A stretch of DNA of 64,000 nt, taken from the NCBI RefSeq assembly GCF_003390845.1, contig NZ_QMEK01000001.1, positions 62,001 to 126,000 on the forward strand, in the 5' to 3' direction. This document shows positions 9,052 to 19,057 of the stretch, in pieces (position 1 is the stretch's first letter; every line of letters begins with the position of its first letter). The notes below the pieces were generated by a model. It searched no databases and was not told the origin of the DNA. It saw only the letters and a list, made by a program, of their open reading frames with translations. The translations under genes were made by a program, and so were the position numbers. The DNA comes from Tropicimonas sp. IMCC34043. GTDB lineage: Bacteria; Pseudomonadota; Alphaproteobacteria; Rhodobacterales; Rhodobacteraceae.

Positions 9052-10857
9052 TCAATAGACCCGCGCTTTCGGCGCGATCTTCTTCAGGTCGATGCCGCCC
9101 TCGTCGGACGTGGTCAGCGGATCGAGGTGCACCGGACGATAGCGCAGCGTCACCTGCGGCCCGTCGACATAGGCCAGCGAGTGCTTGCGCCAGTTCTCGT
9201 CGTCGCGGTTCGGATGGTCCTCGGAGGCATGTGCCCCGCGGCTTTCCTTGCGCGCCTCGGCACCGACGATGGTCGCCATGGCGTTCGGCATCAGGTTGTC
9301 CAGCTCCAGCGTCTCCATGAGATCGCTGTTCCAGACCATCGACCGGTCGGTGACCTTGATGTCGTCCATCTTCTCGGCAACGTTCATCATCTTGACGACG
9401 CCTTCGGCCAGCGTCTTGTCGGTGCGGAAGACGGCTGCGTCCGATTGCATGGTCTTCTGCATCTCGTCGCGCAGGTCGGCGGTTGACACGTTGCCGTCGG
9501 CATGACGGAAACGGTCGAACCGGGCGATTGCCGCGTCGAGGCTGGCCTGGTTCAACTCGGGGTTGGCCTCGGTCGGGTCGACCACCGTACCCGCCTTGAT
9601 GGCGGCGGCGCGACCGAAGACGACGAGGTCGATCAGCGAGTTGGAGCCAAGCCGGTTGGCCCCGTGCACCGAGGCGCAGCCGGCTTCGCCCACGGCCATC
9701 AGGCCGGGTGCGATGGCGTCGGGATTGTCCTCGGTCGGGTTCAGCACCTCGCCCCAATAGTTCGTCGGGATGCCGCCCATGTTGTAGTGGACCGTCGGCA
9801 GAACCGGGATCGGTTCCTTTGTCAGGTCCACACCGGCGAAGATCTCGGCGCTTTCGGTGATGCCCGGAAGGCGCTCGGCCAGCACTTCGGGGGGCAGGTG
9901 GTTGAGGTGCAGGTAGATGTGATCCTTGTTCGGGCCGACGCCGCGGCCCTCGCGGATCTCGATCGTCATGCAGCGGCTGACCACGTCACGCGAGGCAAGA
10001 TCCTTGTAGGTGGGCGCATAGCGTTCCATGAACCGCTCGCCCTCGGAGTTGGTGAGGTAGCCACCCTCGCCGCGGGCGCCTTCGGTGATCAGGCAGCCCG
10101 AGCCGTAGATGCCGGTCGGGTGGAACTGCACGAACTCCATGTCCTGCAGCGGCAGTCCCTGACGGGCGATCATGCCGTTGCCGTCGCCGGTGCAGGTGTG
10201 CGCCGAGGTCGCCGAGAAATAGGCCCGGCCATAGCCGCCGGTCGCCAGCACCACCATCTTGGCGCTGAAGGCGTGCAGGGTGCCGTCGTCGAGTTTCCAG
10301 GCCAGAACGCCCTGGCAGGTGCCGTCTTCGGCCATGATCAGGTCGGTGGCGAAGTATTCGACAAAGAACTGCGCGTCGTGCTTCAGCGACTGGCCATAGA
10401 GCGTGTGCAGGATGGCGTGGCCGGTGCGGTCGGCGGCAGCACAGGTGCGCTGCACCGGGGGGCCTTCGCCGAACTCGGTGGTGTGGCCGCCGAAGGGCCG
10501 CTGATAGATCTTGCCCTTTTCCGTGCGCGAGAACGGAACGCCGTAGTGTTCAAGCTCGTAGACGGCCTTCGGGGCTTCACGGGCGAGGTATTCCATCGCG
10601 TCGGTGTCGCCGAGCCAGTCAGAGCCCTTGACGGTGTCGTACATGTGCCACTGCCAGTGGTCGGGACCCATGTTCGACAGCGAGGCGGCGATGCCGCCCT
10701 GGGCGGCGACGGTGTGGGACCGGGTCGGGAAGACCTTGGTCACGCAGGCCGTCTTGAGCCCTTGTTCGGCCATGCCGAGCGTTGCGCGCAGACCAGCGCC
10801 GCCGGCGCCGACCACGACAACGTCATAGATGTGGTGTTGGATATCGTATGCGGACAT
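9052..10857 (-). CDS. sdhA: succinate dehydrogenase flavoprotein subunit
   Basis: SdhA oxidises succinate to fumarate with covalently bound FAD in the TCA cycle. The 601-residue length matches alphaproteobacterial SdhA. The dinucleotide-binding motif GAGGAGL is at 17-23, the flavinylation histidine is His48 in [10 protein letters not shown], and the substrate-binding [11 protein letters not shown] block lies near residue 400. GGAG is placed 6 bases before the ATG. It sits between sdhD and sdhB in the order sdhCDAB. Confidence 0.98.
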   Translation of the reverse strand: MSAYDIQHHIYDVVVVGAGGAGLRATLGMAEQGLKTACVTKVFPTRSHTVAAQGGIAASLSNMGPDHWQWHMYDTVKGSDWLGDTDAMEYLAREAPKAVYELEHYGVPFSRTEKGKIYQRPFGGHTTEFGEGPPVQRTCAAADRTGHAILHTLYGQSLKHDAQFFVEYFATDLIMAEDGTCQGVLAWKLDDGTLHAFSAKMVVLATGGYGRAYFSATSAHTCTGDGNGMIARQGLPLQDMEFVQFHPTGIYGSGCLITEGARGEGGYLTNSEGERFMERYAPTYKDLASRDVVSRCMTIEIREGRGVGPNKDHIYLHLNHLPPEVLAERLPGITESAEIFAGVDLTKEPIPVLPTVHYNMGGIPTNYWGEVLNPTEDNPDAIAPGLMAVGEAGCASVHGANRLGSNSLIDLVVFGRAAAIKAGTVVDPTEANPELNQASLDAAIARFDRFRHADGNVSTADLRDEMQKTMQSDAAVFRTDKTLAEGVVKMMNVAEKMDDIKVTDRSMVWNSDLMETLELDNLMPNAMATIVGAEARKESRGAHASEDHPNRDDENWRKHSLAYVDGPQVTLRYRPVHLDPLTTSDEGGIDLKKIAPKARVY

Positions 10858-10874
10858 TTTCGTCTCCGGGGGGC

Positions 10875-11276
10875 TCAGAGGGCAAGGACGATGATCATCG
10901 CCTTGATGATCATCAGCTTGACCAGGGAATAGAGACCGAGGCCACAGAAGAACCAGCCGAGCGCAGTTGTGATGATCATTCCGGCGAAGTCCCAGCCCTT
11001 GGGGACGTAATCCTCGAACACCTTCTTGATGTTAAAGCGCCAGTGATAGGTGGTGCTGACAATGAAGAGGCCGCAGATCACCGTGTTGAACGGCGAGGTC
11101 AGGCCGGCCAGGACCACTTCGTAGGGGGCCCCGATCAACGGGGCGATGCGGATCAGGAACAGGACGACCAGGATGGCCATCATGTAGGAGGAGTAGGTCA
11201 CCTGAAGCTGGTGATCCGCCCCATGGGCGAGCGACCCCTTGCCGGCGGCGCGCTTGCGATCTGTAATATAGTGCAT
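10875..11276 (-). CDS. sdhD: succinate dehydrogenase membrane anchor subunit
   Basis: A 133-residue protein with three predicted membrane spans (about residues 29-47, 54-75 and 96-120). The pattern [18 protein letters not shown] (74-91) carries His78, the candidate haem b ligand, and the Asp-Tyr pair (89-90) typical of the quinone site of SdhD. Position between sdhC and sdhA supports the call. Together with SdhC it anchors complex II and forms the ubiquinone-binding site. Confidence 0.93.
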   Translation of the reverse strand: MHYITDRKRAAGKGSLAHGADHQLQVTYSSYMMAILVVLFLIRIAPLIGAPYEVVLAGLTSPFNTVICGLFIVSTTYHWRFNIKKVFEDYVPKGWDFAGMIITTALGWFFCGLGLYSLVKLMIIKAMIIVLAL

Positions 11277-11289
11277 GGCTGGCTCCGGT

Positions 11290-11685
11290 TCAGAGGATGA
11301 GCATGAAGATCGAGATCACGACGGCAAGTGCGCCCGATCCGATCACGATGGCCCAGCCGAGCTTTTCGGCTGTTTTCAGATCCAGCCCTACGGCTTCGTC
11401 CCAGATGATGTGCCGGATGCCGCCGAGCATGTGATAGCTCAGCGCCCAGATCAGGCCGAACCAGACGATATAGGCAAGCCACCAGCCGGTCAGCCATTCC
11501 ATGTTCGCGGCATAAGCTTCGGGGCCGGCCGCTGCGGCCAGAAGCCACCACAGCACCAGAACGATTCCGACGGTCAATCCGTTGCCCGTGATCCGGATCA
11601 GGATCGAGCTGACCATGAGGATGTGCGTCCTGTAGATCTGAAGGTGGGGCGACAGAGGACGGTTCCCCTGATTCACATCTGCCAT
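11290..11685 (-). CDS. sdhC: succinate dehydrogenase cytochrome b556 subunit
   Basis: The protein is 131 residues with the SdhC family opening RPLSPHLQIYR (9-19) and three membrane spans. The haem and quinone region is seen in YHMLGGIRHIIWD, with His85 as the likely axial haem b ligand and Arg91 near the quinone pocket. The ATG at 11685 was chosen because the conserved N terminus begins just after it; an open frame continues upstream without homology. It is the first gene of sdhCDAB, so the promoter should lie in 11686-12030. Confidence 0.94.
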   Translation of the reverse strand: MADVNQGNRPLSPHLQIYRTHILMVSSILIRITGNGLTVGIVLVLWWLLAAAAGPEAYAANMEWLTGWWLAYIVWFGLIWALSYHMLGGIRHIIWDEAVGLDLKTAEKLGWAIVIGSGALAVVISIFMLIL

Positions 11686-12030
11686 GAGATCTGGCTCCCT
11701 TTTGTTTGCGCGGGGTGCGACCCGCCTTTCGACCCTTTCTCTAATACTTCTCGCGGCAGTGTCACGCGGATGCGGTGCGCTCCGGCGCGGTAAATCGGCG
11801 CAACATGTCGCAGAGCCCCGGCGGCAGGACAGGGCGAGGGGCAGGCGCCGGGCCAGGCAACCCGAGGGCACGGCCGGTCACAGGCGCTGGTTCGGGCACG
11901 CTTCGGGGCCAGCCAATGCTGACATTTGCGGTGAAGAAGGGTCCTGAGAGACGCGCTCGCGACCGGGGAGCAATGGCATGTGATCGGGGAAACGCGGGGC
12001 TTGCTCCGATCCTTCGCAACTGCGGGCGCC
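11686..12030. other. gap upstream of sdhC, downstream of mntR
   Basis: This 345-base region must contain the sdhC promoter, because sdhC is the first gene of its operon, and also the mntR 3' end. A TATTAG box on the minus strand near 11752 is a weak -10 candidate without a good -35. No gene is visible. Confidence 0.4.
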
Positions 12031-12546
12031 TCAGTCCTGACTGGAGGATTCGGTGCCCGGCGGAGCGTCGATCTGGCGAAGATAGTCCTCGAACGCGCGC
12101 AGCGTCGTGCGCGAGACATGGTGTTCCATGCCTTCGGCGTCCATCTCGGCGGTCTCGGCCGGCACGCCAACGGCGACCAGCAGGTCGACCACCGTGCGGT
12201 GGCGGGCGCGCACCCGGCCGGCCAGCGCCTCGCCTTCGTCGGTCAGGAAAATGCCGCGATAGGGGCGCGAGATCGCCAGCCCCTCGCGTCGCAATCGGGC
12301 GACCGCCTTGGTGGCGGTGGGATGAGTTACCCCCATGCGGTGGGCAATGTCCGTGACCCGCGCCTCGCCGAATTCGGCAATCAGGTCGCCGATCATCTCG
12401 GCATAGTCCTCGAGGATCGTCGCGGCCTGCGCGGCGCGGGCGCGGTTGAAGCGGTCGGGCTGACAGGCCGTTTCCTGCTCGGCACCGGTTTCGGCGCGCT
12501 CAGGCCCTGGCGCGGCAGCGGATCGGTCGAGTGGGTCGGCTGGCAC
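12031..12546 (-). CDS. mntR: manganese-responsive transcriptional regulator MntR
   Basis: A DtxR-family repressor of the E. coli MntR type (171 residues from the chosen start). It has the winged helix-turn-helix around VTDIAHRMGVTHPTATKAVARL (64-85) and the metal-binding block MDAEGMEHHVS (135-145). I chose the GTG at 12546: it has GGAGGG six bases upstream and gives an N terminus of the usual E. coli length. An upstream ATG at 12600 lacks a ribosome binding site and lies inside an operator-like palindrome. Divergent from mntH, which it very probably represses when Mn(II) is sufficient, and probably autoregulated. Confidence 0.87.
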   Translation of the reverse strand: MPADPLDRSAAAPGPERAETGAEQETACQPDRFNRARAAQAATILEDYAEMIGDLIAEFGEARVTDIAHRMGVTHPTATKAVARLRREGLAISRPYRGIFLTDEGEALAGRVRARHRTVVDLLVAVGVPAETAEMDAEGMEHHVSRTTLRAFEDYLRQIDAPPGTESSSQD

Positions 12547-12591
12547 GGGGCGCCCTCCGGTCTGAGCGGGGTTGCAATCTTGGGTACAGAT

Positions 12592-12607
12592 TACAGCCAT
12601 GGCTACA
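12592..12607. promoter_or_regulatory. candidate MntR operator in the mntR promoter
   Basis: TACAGCCATGGCTACA contains the perfect core GCCATGGC. On the minus strand it sits between TTGCAA (-35-like) and TAATCT (-10-like), 16 bases apart. It matches the site in front of mntH at 13 of 16 positions in inverse orientation. Confidence 0.6.
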
Positions 12608-12673
12608 TTTTGCAATTCCGCACCACCATCGAGCCATGTTTCGGGCGAAGGTCCGCACTGCCCGCGTTGCCAG

Positions 12674-12699
12674 TTGACATAAGTGTAGCCACGGCTTCA
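12674..12699 (+). promoter_or_regulatory. mntH -35 box and candidate MntR operator
   Basis: A consensus -35 hexamer TTGACA lies at 12674-12679. Immediately after it, 12684-12699 reads TGTAGCCACGGCTTCA, the partner of the element in the mntR promoter. Such a position, between -35 and -10, would block RNA polymerase when occupied. The -10 is weak (TCATTT near 12697). Confidence 0.6.
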
Positions 12700-12745
12700 T
12701 TTCGGCACCAGCGGCCCGCAACGGGTGCAATCGGGGTGACGGTAA

Positions 12746-14041
12746 ATGGACGGGTCCACGACGGGACGCACGAGAGCCGGCATGGATCTGGTGCTGCAGG
12801 GCAAGCTGCGCGGGCCGCGGGCCACGCTGCTGTTCTTCGGGCCGGCCGTGGTGGCCTCGGTGGCCTATATGGATCCGGGCAATTATGCGACCAACATCCA
12901 GGCCGGGGCCGGCTATGGCTATACCCTGCTGTGGGTGGTGGTGCTGGCCAACCTGATTGCCATGCTGTTTCAGGGCCTGTCGGCGCGGCTGGGGATCGTC
13001 ACCGGGCGCAACCTGGCAGAACTTTGCCGCGACCGCTTTCCGCGGCCCGTCGTGCTGGCGATGTGGGGGGTCAGCGAGATTGCCGCCATGGCGACCGATC
13101 TGGCCGAGTTCCTCGGCGGCGCGATCGGTCTGTCGCTGCTGGCAGGCATGCCGCTGCTTTACGGAATGATCGTGACCGCGATCGTGACCTACGGGATCCT
13201 GATGTTCGAGGGCCGGGGGTTCCGCCCGATGGAGCTGATCATCGGTGCGCTCGTGGCGGTCATCGGGCTTTGCTATCTGATCGAGGTCTGGATCGCCCCG
13301 ATCAACTGGGGCGAGGCGGCGATGGGGATGGTGACCCCTGCGCTGCCCGATGCCACGGCACTGACCATTGCGGTCGGGATCATCGGGGCGACGGTGATGC
13401 CGCATGCGATCTATCTGCATTCGGGGCTGACCCAGAACCGCGCGTCGATCCGGGACGAGGCCGCGCGGCGGCTGGTGCTGCGGTTTTCCAACCGCGAGGT
13501 GATCGTGGCGCTGGCGGCGGCGGGGCTTGTCAACATGGCGATGGTGATGATGGCGGCGAGCGCCTTTCATCAGGGCCACAGCGAGGTCGCCGAAATCGAG
13601 ACCGCCTATCACACGCTGACACCGCTGCTGGGTGCGGCGGCGTCGGGGGTGTTTCTGGTATCGCTGATCGCCTCGGGGATATCGAGTTCGGTTGTCGGTA
13701 CGATGGCGGGGCAGCTGATCATGCAGGGATTCCTGCGGATCCGCATCCCGATCTGGGTGCGGCGGGCGGTGACGATGGTGCCGGCCTTCGTGGTGGTGGC
13801 GATGGGGGTGAATGCGACCGACGCGCTGGTGATGAGCCAGGTCGTGCTGTCGATCGCCCTGCCGGTGCCGATGATCGCGCTGATCCTGTTCAGTGGCCAG
13901 CGCGAAGTGATGGGCGAGTACCGGATCGGGCCGGTGGTGCGGGTGCTGGCAATTCTGGGCGCGACGGCGGTGCTGTCGCTGAATTTCGTGCTGCTGGCGC
14001 AGGTCTTTGGCGTGCCAATGCCGGGCTTGGCGGCGGGCTGA
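12746..14041 (+). CDS. mntH: Nramp-family divalent metal (Mn2+/H+) transporter
   Basis: A 431-residue inner-membrane protein with about eleven hydrophobic spans. The two Nramp metal-binding motifs are intact: DPGN in YMDPGNYAT (43-46, first span) and MPH in TVMPHAIYLHS (218-220, sixth span). Family members import Mn(II) and sometimes Fe(II) with protons. Divergent placement next to mntR and the shared operator-like elements indicate induction under manganese limitation. A downstream ATG (codon 13) is an alternative start, which would remove a charged N-terminal tail. Confidence 0.95.
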   Translation: MDGSTTGRTRAGMDLVLQGKLRGPRATLLFFGPAVVASVAYMDPGNYATNIQAGAGYGYTLLWVVVLANLIAMLFQGLSARLGIVTGRNLAELCRDRFPRPVVLAMWGVSEIAAMATDLAEFLGGAIGLSLLAGMPLLYGMIVTAIVTYGILMFEGRGFRPMELIIGALVAVIGLCYLIEVWIAPINWGEAAMGMVTPALPDATALTIAVGIIGATVMPHAIYLHSGLTQNRASIRDEAARRLVLRFSNREVIVALAAAGLVNMAMVMMAASAFHQGHSEVAEIETAYHTLTPLLGAAASGVFLVSLIASGISSSVVGTMAGQLIMQGFLRIRIPIWVRRAVTMVPAFVVVAMGVNATDALVMSQVVLSIALPVPMIALILFSGQREVMGEYRIGPVVRVLAILGATAVLSLNFVLLAQVFGVPMPGLAAG

Positions 14042-14062
14042 GCCGGCGCTGCGCGTGGCGGC

Positions 14063-14911
14063 TCACTCCGGCGGCATCTGGCTGCAGTCGATCTGGCTGG
14101 CGCGGGGATAGGTCAGCCCGTCGATTGCTGCCCGGGCGCCGCAAAGCGCCGCCTTGCAGCCCCAGCCGACATCGCTCAGCCGTATGCCGCCGTCCGGGGT
14201 TGGCTCGATGCCGAGACGGCAGGTCTGGCCGTAGAAATCCTCTTGATAGAGCCAGCCGCCTTCGACCGGACGGGCGACGCCGCCGCCGGAACAGGAATGC
14301 CCGCCCCCCTGCCAGCTGTCGAACTCGAACAGGCCGATTCCATCTTCCCCCACCTCAAGCCGCAGTGTGTCGTTCTCGGTCCGGAAACAATAGCCATTGG
14401 CCGAGGGTGCGGGCGCAGCGCGCGCTGCAGTGCAGGGGATCCGCGACACCTGCCATCCCGGGCCCGTGATGTCGTCGATCCGCCAGACCCCGTCTTCGGG
14501 AACGAAGTCATAGGTAATGCTGGCGGGGGTGCCGAAGTTGGTGAACCGCGCGATCACCCGCTGGTGCGCGGCGTCGCCGCCCGATGTCACCGATAGTGTG
14601 CGCGCGATTTCCCGTTCGTCGAAATCGTTGCCCGGGATGTCGAAGGCGAAGTCGACACAGGCCTCGGCCAGGTCGTCGCCATGGCTGTCGTTGGCATCGA
14701 AGAAATCGACCATGCGGCGCGAGAAGAACTGGTTCCGTTGCGCCGGCGCTGACAGCCAGGCCAGTCCCTTGGCGCCCGGCGGCCCGGGCTGCTGCAGCGA
14801 AAGATAGATCCAGCCCACCAGATCCTCGGGGGTCTGCTGCGCCCGGGCGGGCAGGCATGAAAGCGTCGCGATCAGGCTGGCCGCAAGGGCCGTGATCAGG
14901 GGTCGGTTCAT
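14063..14911 (-). CDS. secreted protein of unknown function (possible DUF3828-like N-terminal domain)
   Basis: The 282-residue product starts with a signal peptide (residues 1 to about 24, ending LPARAQQ), so it is expected in the periplasm. The N-terminal half of the mature protein, with a repeated pattern of a helical RRMVDFFDAN segment and a strand-rich ARFTNFGTPASITYDFV segment, resembles DUF3828 (YbjP/YqhG) proteins. The C-terminal half is rich in cysteine (at least six), suggesting disulfides. GGAGG occurs upstream of the ATG. It is the distal gene of the operon that contains mesaconyl-CoA hydratase. Function unknown. Confidence 0.65.
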   Translation of the reverse strand: MNRPLITALAASLIATLSCLPARAQQTPEDLVGWIYLSLQQPGPPGAKGLAWLSAPAQRNQFFSRRMVDFFDANDSHGDDLAEACVDFAFDIPGNDFDEREIARTLSVTSGGDAAHQRVIARFTNFGTPASITYDFVPEDGVWRIDDITGPGWQVSRIPCTAARAAPAPSANGYCFRTENDTLRLEVGEDGIGLFEFDSWQGGGHSCSGGGVARPVEGGWLYQEDFYGQTCRLGIEPTPDGGIRLSDVGWGCKAALCGARAAIDGLTYPRASQIDCSQMPPE

Positions 14912-14931
14912 GGCCTGCGCCTCCCTTCGGT

Positions 14932-15963
14932 CTACATCGGCATCAACGCCCAGTAATCGAGGTCGAGCAAGACCTCGGGCAGGTATTTGCCATCCTCGCC
15001 TTTCAGCACGAACGGCGCGCCGCCTCGGGTGGCGACCAGCCGCAGGCGGATCGCGCCGACGCCGGGGGCCGCGGTTTCGGCCTTGTCGAGCACCTCGGAC
15101 CAGGCCCTGACGGTGTCGCCGGCAAAGCAGGGGTTGGCATGCGCCCCGCCGTTCAGCCCAACGATCAGTTGCGCATTCGCAAGCCCGTTGAAGGACAGTG
15201 CACGGGCCATCGAGATCACATGGCCGCCATAGATCAGACGCTTGCCATCTTCGCGGAAGGTGGCGTCGAAATGCACCTTGGCGGTGTTCTGCCACAGCCG
15301 GGTGGCCAGCATGTGTTCGGCCTCTTCAATCGTCACGCCGTCGACGTGGTCGATCTGTTCGCCGATCTCATAGTCGCCCCAGCGGTGCGGCTCGCCCGCC
15401 AGGGTGAAGTCGTAGTCGGAGAAATCGAGTCCCTCGGGCAGCACCAGATCGGCCGGGGCGACGACCTTTGACAGCGCGGGCAGCACCGCCTCGGGCGCGG
15501 GCGCGTCGAGGTTGGCTTTTCGCACCATGACCCAGCGGACGTATTCCAGCACCGGCAGGCCATGCTGGTCGCGGCCGGTGGTGCGGACATAGACCACGCC
15601 CGACTTGCCGTTCGAGTTCTGCTTGAGCCCGATCACCTCGCTTTCCGAACGCAGCGTGTCGCCCGGATAGACCGGTTTCAGGAACCGGCCCTCGGCATAG
15701 CCAAGGTTTGCCACGGCGTTGAGCGAGATGTCGGGCACGGTCTTGCCGAAGACGGTGTGAAAGGTGATCAGATCGTCGAAGGGCGCGGCGGGAAGGCCGC
15801 AGTTCCGGGCGAATTCGTCCGAGGACGCGAGCGCGTGGCGCGCGGGATAGAGCGCGTGATACAGCGCCCGCTCGCCCCCCGACAATGTGCGCGGCACGGC
15901 ATGGGCAATCGTCTCGCCGAGACGGTAGTCCTCGAAGAATCGGCCGGGATTGGTCTTTGCCAT
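14932..15963 (-). CDS. mch: mesaconyl-CoA hydratase (beta-methylmalyl-CoA dehydratase)
   Basis: This 343-residue double-hotdog MaoC-type dehydratase matches the length and architecture of mesaconyl-CoA hydratase, which hydrates mesaconyl-C1-CoA to beta-methylmalyl-CoA in the ethylmalonyl-CoA pathway for acetyl-CoA assimilation. The two MaoC halves cover about 1-165 and 190-343; VHFDATFREDGKRLIYGGHV (about 242-261) and NGGAHANPCFAGDTV (about 285-299) belong to the second half. It is two bases downstream of the DUF1737 gene and in one operon with a malyl-CoA thioesterase homologue, both of the same pathway. Confidence 0.9.
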   Translation of the reverse strand: MAKTNPGRFFEDYRLGETIAHAVPRTLSGGERALYHALYPARHALASSDEFARNCGLPAAPFDDLITFHTVFGKTVPDISLNAVANLGYAEGRFLKPVYPGDTLRSESEVIGLKQNSNGKSGVVYVRTTGRDQHGLPVLEYVRWVMVRKANLDAPAPEAVLPALSKVVAPADLVLPEGLDFSDYDFTLAGEPHRWGDYEIGEQIDHVDGVTIEEAEHMLATRLWQNTAKVHFDATFREDGKRLIYGGHVISMARALSFNGLANAQLIVGLNGGAHANPCFAGDTVRAWSEVLDKAETAAPGVGAIRLRLVATRGGAPFVLKGEDGKYLPEVLLDLDYWALMPM

Positions 15964-15965
15964 GC

Positions 15966-16169
15966 TCAGAGCTCTCCCAGCTTCAGACCCGGGTCGTAGA
16001 CGCCGTTGACGTCTTTCACCACGGCCTGACCGCAGCGCATCACGCCCTTTGCGGCATCAAAGGCATAGGTCGGATTGCCATGCAGGTGCCAGCCGTTGTT
16101 CAGCGCCGCGGTGACCTTGTGGCAAAAGGCGGATGTGTCGTCATCGGTCAGGAAACGGTAAATCTTCAT
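15966..16169 (-). CDS. DUF1737 domain-containing small protein
   Basis: A 67-residue soluble protein beginning MKIYRFLTDDDTSAFCHKVT, typical of DUF1737, in which almost the whole length is one conserved domain with a GWHLHGNPTYAFD strand segment (26-38). Function unknown. The gene is tightly packed: 4 bases after nnrU and 2 bases before mch, so it belongs to the ethylmalonyl-CoA operon. Confidence 0.8.
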   Translation of the reverse strand: MKIYRFLTDDDTSAFCHKVTAALNNGWHLHGNPTYAFDAAKGVMRCGQAVVKDVNGVYDPGLKLGEL

Positions 16170-16173
16170 TGTC

Positions 16174-16728
16174 TCATCCGAAGGGGTAATAGCCGAGCCA
16201 GGAATGGATCAGGCCGATCAGGACCAGCAGAACTGCGCTGGCCAGAAGAAAGATCCCATCCTTGGACCAGGACCCGGGCGTGCGCGGGGTCCAGACGGGC
16301 TCGGCCCGGTTGACCAGCACTCGGGCGACCTGCGCCCAGCCCAGCAACCCGCCGAACATCAGGATCGAGGCGAGATCGCCGTTGACCAGCAGGTGCGCCG
16401 CGGCCCAGAGGCTGAAACCCCAGAGCATCGGGTGACGCATGCCGCTGAGCAGCCGGCCGCGTTTCGGCGCCGGGCTGAACATGAAGATCGCGATCAGCAT
16501 CATCAAGTTGTTGATGTGCGTGAAGAACACGGGCGGGGTCCAGACCTGCACCACCGGCGTGCCGCGAAAGCCCACGATCATCAGCACAATCGCGGCGAAC
16601 AATCCGATGGCGATGGCAGCCGGACCGGCCTTGTCGCCCAGTTGCGCCCGCAGATCCGGGGCGAGGCGTTTCAGCAGATGCAGGCCCCACCAAAGGGCGA
16701 CGCCCAAGACAAGCAGAATCCAGTACAT
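16174..16728 (-). CDS. NnrU family membrane protein
   Basis: A 184-residue polytopic inner-membrane protein with about five hydrophobic spans. The family signature is visible in SGMRHPMLWGFSLWAAAHLLVNGD (about 93-116). NnrU was first noted near denitrification genes, and relatives are related to plant zeta-carotene isomerase (Z-ISO), a haem-containing isomerase; the His-rich GMRHP and AAHLL positions fit haem ligation. Here it is embedded between a malyl-CoA thioesterase homologue and mesaconyl-CoA hydratase, with no denitrification gene in view. Its role is unknown. Confidence 0.82.
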   Translation of the reverse strand: MYWILLVLGVALWWGLHLLKRLAPDLRAQLGDKAGPAAIAIGLFAAIVLMIVGFRGTPVVQVWTPPVFFTHINNLMMLIAIFMFSPAPKRGRLLSGMRHPMLWGFSLWAAAHLLVNGDLASILMFGGLLGWAQVARVLVNRAEPVWTPRTPGSWSKDGIFLLASAVLLVLIGLIHSWLGYYPFG

Positions 16729-16747
16729 TCGAGGCCTTTCTAATGGC

Positions 16748-17620
16748 TCAGGCGCCGAGCGATGCGATTGCCTCGGCTTTGGCCAAGGTCGCCCGGGCGG
16801 TCACTATATGAAGGTTCTCGACGATCTTGCCGTCGACAACGGCAACGCCGAGCCCCTTTGATGCGGCCTCTTCGAAGGCGGCGATCTGGCGGCGGGCGAG
16901 GGTAATCTCGGCCTCGGTGGGCGCGAAGACCTCGTTTGCCACCAGAACCTGATCGGGGTGGATCAGCGTCTTGCCGTCCATCCCGAGGTCGCGGCCCTGC
17001 TCGCATTCGGCGCGCAGACCCTCGACATCCTTGAAGGCATTATAAACCCCGTCGACACAGATCAGCCCCTGGGCGCGGGCGGACAGCAGGCAGGTCTGCA
17101 GCGACGTCTGCAACGGCAGCCGGTCCGGGCGAAAGCGGCAGTTCAGGTCTTTGGCAAGGTCATTGGTGCCCATCACGAAACCGCCCATCCGCGCTGCGGT
17201 GGCAATCGTGGCCGAATGCAGGATCCCGCGCGGGGTCTCCATCATCGCCCAGATCCGGGTCTTGCCGCAGGCCGGGTGGGCATCGAGCCGCTCGGCAATC
17301 CGCGAGACCTGGCCGACGGTTTCGACCTTTGGCAGCAGGATCGCCTGCGGGCCGATCTCCATCACCGCGGCAAGGTCGTCGTCGAACCATTCGGTGTCGG
17401 TGCCGTTCAGCCGCACGATCTGGGCCCGGCCGCCATAGCCGCCGCCCGCCAGCGTGTTGCACAGCAAGGTCCGGGCATTGGCCTTTTCATCGACAGCCAC
17501 CGCATCTTCGAGATCGAAGATGATTGCGTCCACGGCGAGGCCCTTGGCCTTCTCGAGCGCGCGTTCCTTCGAGCCGGGAATATAGAGCACCGAACGGTAA
17601 GGGCGGGCGGAAAGGTCCAT
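16748..17620 (-). CDS. mcl2: CitE-like (3S)-malyl-CoA thioesterase
   Basis: A 290-residue CitE/malyl-CoA lyase superfamily enzyme. The TIM-barrel metal site is seen in METPRGI (Glu128) and GTNDLAKDL (Asp154), with Arg71 in VRLNG binding the CoA substrate. Its length and sequence fit the Mcl2 paralogue, which hydrolyses (3S)-malyl-CoA to malate and CoA in the ethylmalonyl-CoA pathway, rather than the longer Mcl1 lyase; the location next to mch, sdh and mdh matches R. sphaeroides. GGAGGAG precedes the ATG by five bases, a strong ribosome binding site. It is the first gene of the operon. Confidence 0.85.
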   Translation of the reverse strand: MDLSARPYRSVLYIPGSKERALEKAKGLAVDAIIFDLEDAVAVDEKANARTLLCNTLAGGGYGGRAQIVRLNGTDTEWFDDDLAAVMEIGPQAILLPKVETVGQVSRIAERLDAHPACGKTRIWAMMETPRGILHSATIATAARMGGFVMGTNDLAKDLNCRFRPDRLPLQTSLQTCLLSARAQGLICVDGVYNAFKDVEGLRAECEQGRDLGMDGKTLIHPDQVLVANEVFAPTEAEITLARRQIAAFEEAASKGLGVAVVDGKIVENLHIVTARATLAKAEAIASLGA

Positions 17621-19056
<1,436 letters not shown>

Positions 19057-19057
19057 C

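Noticed and set aside
12598-12600. ATG at 12600 as the mntR start
   Set aside because: No ribosome binding site precedes it and it lies inside the operator-like palindrome; GTG 12546 has a good site and gives the expected length.
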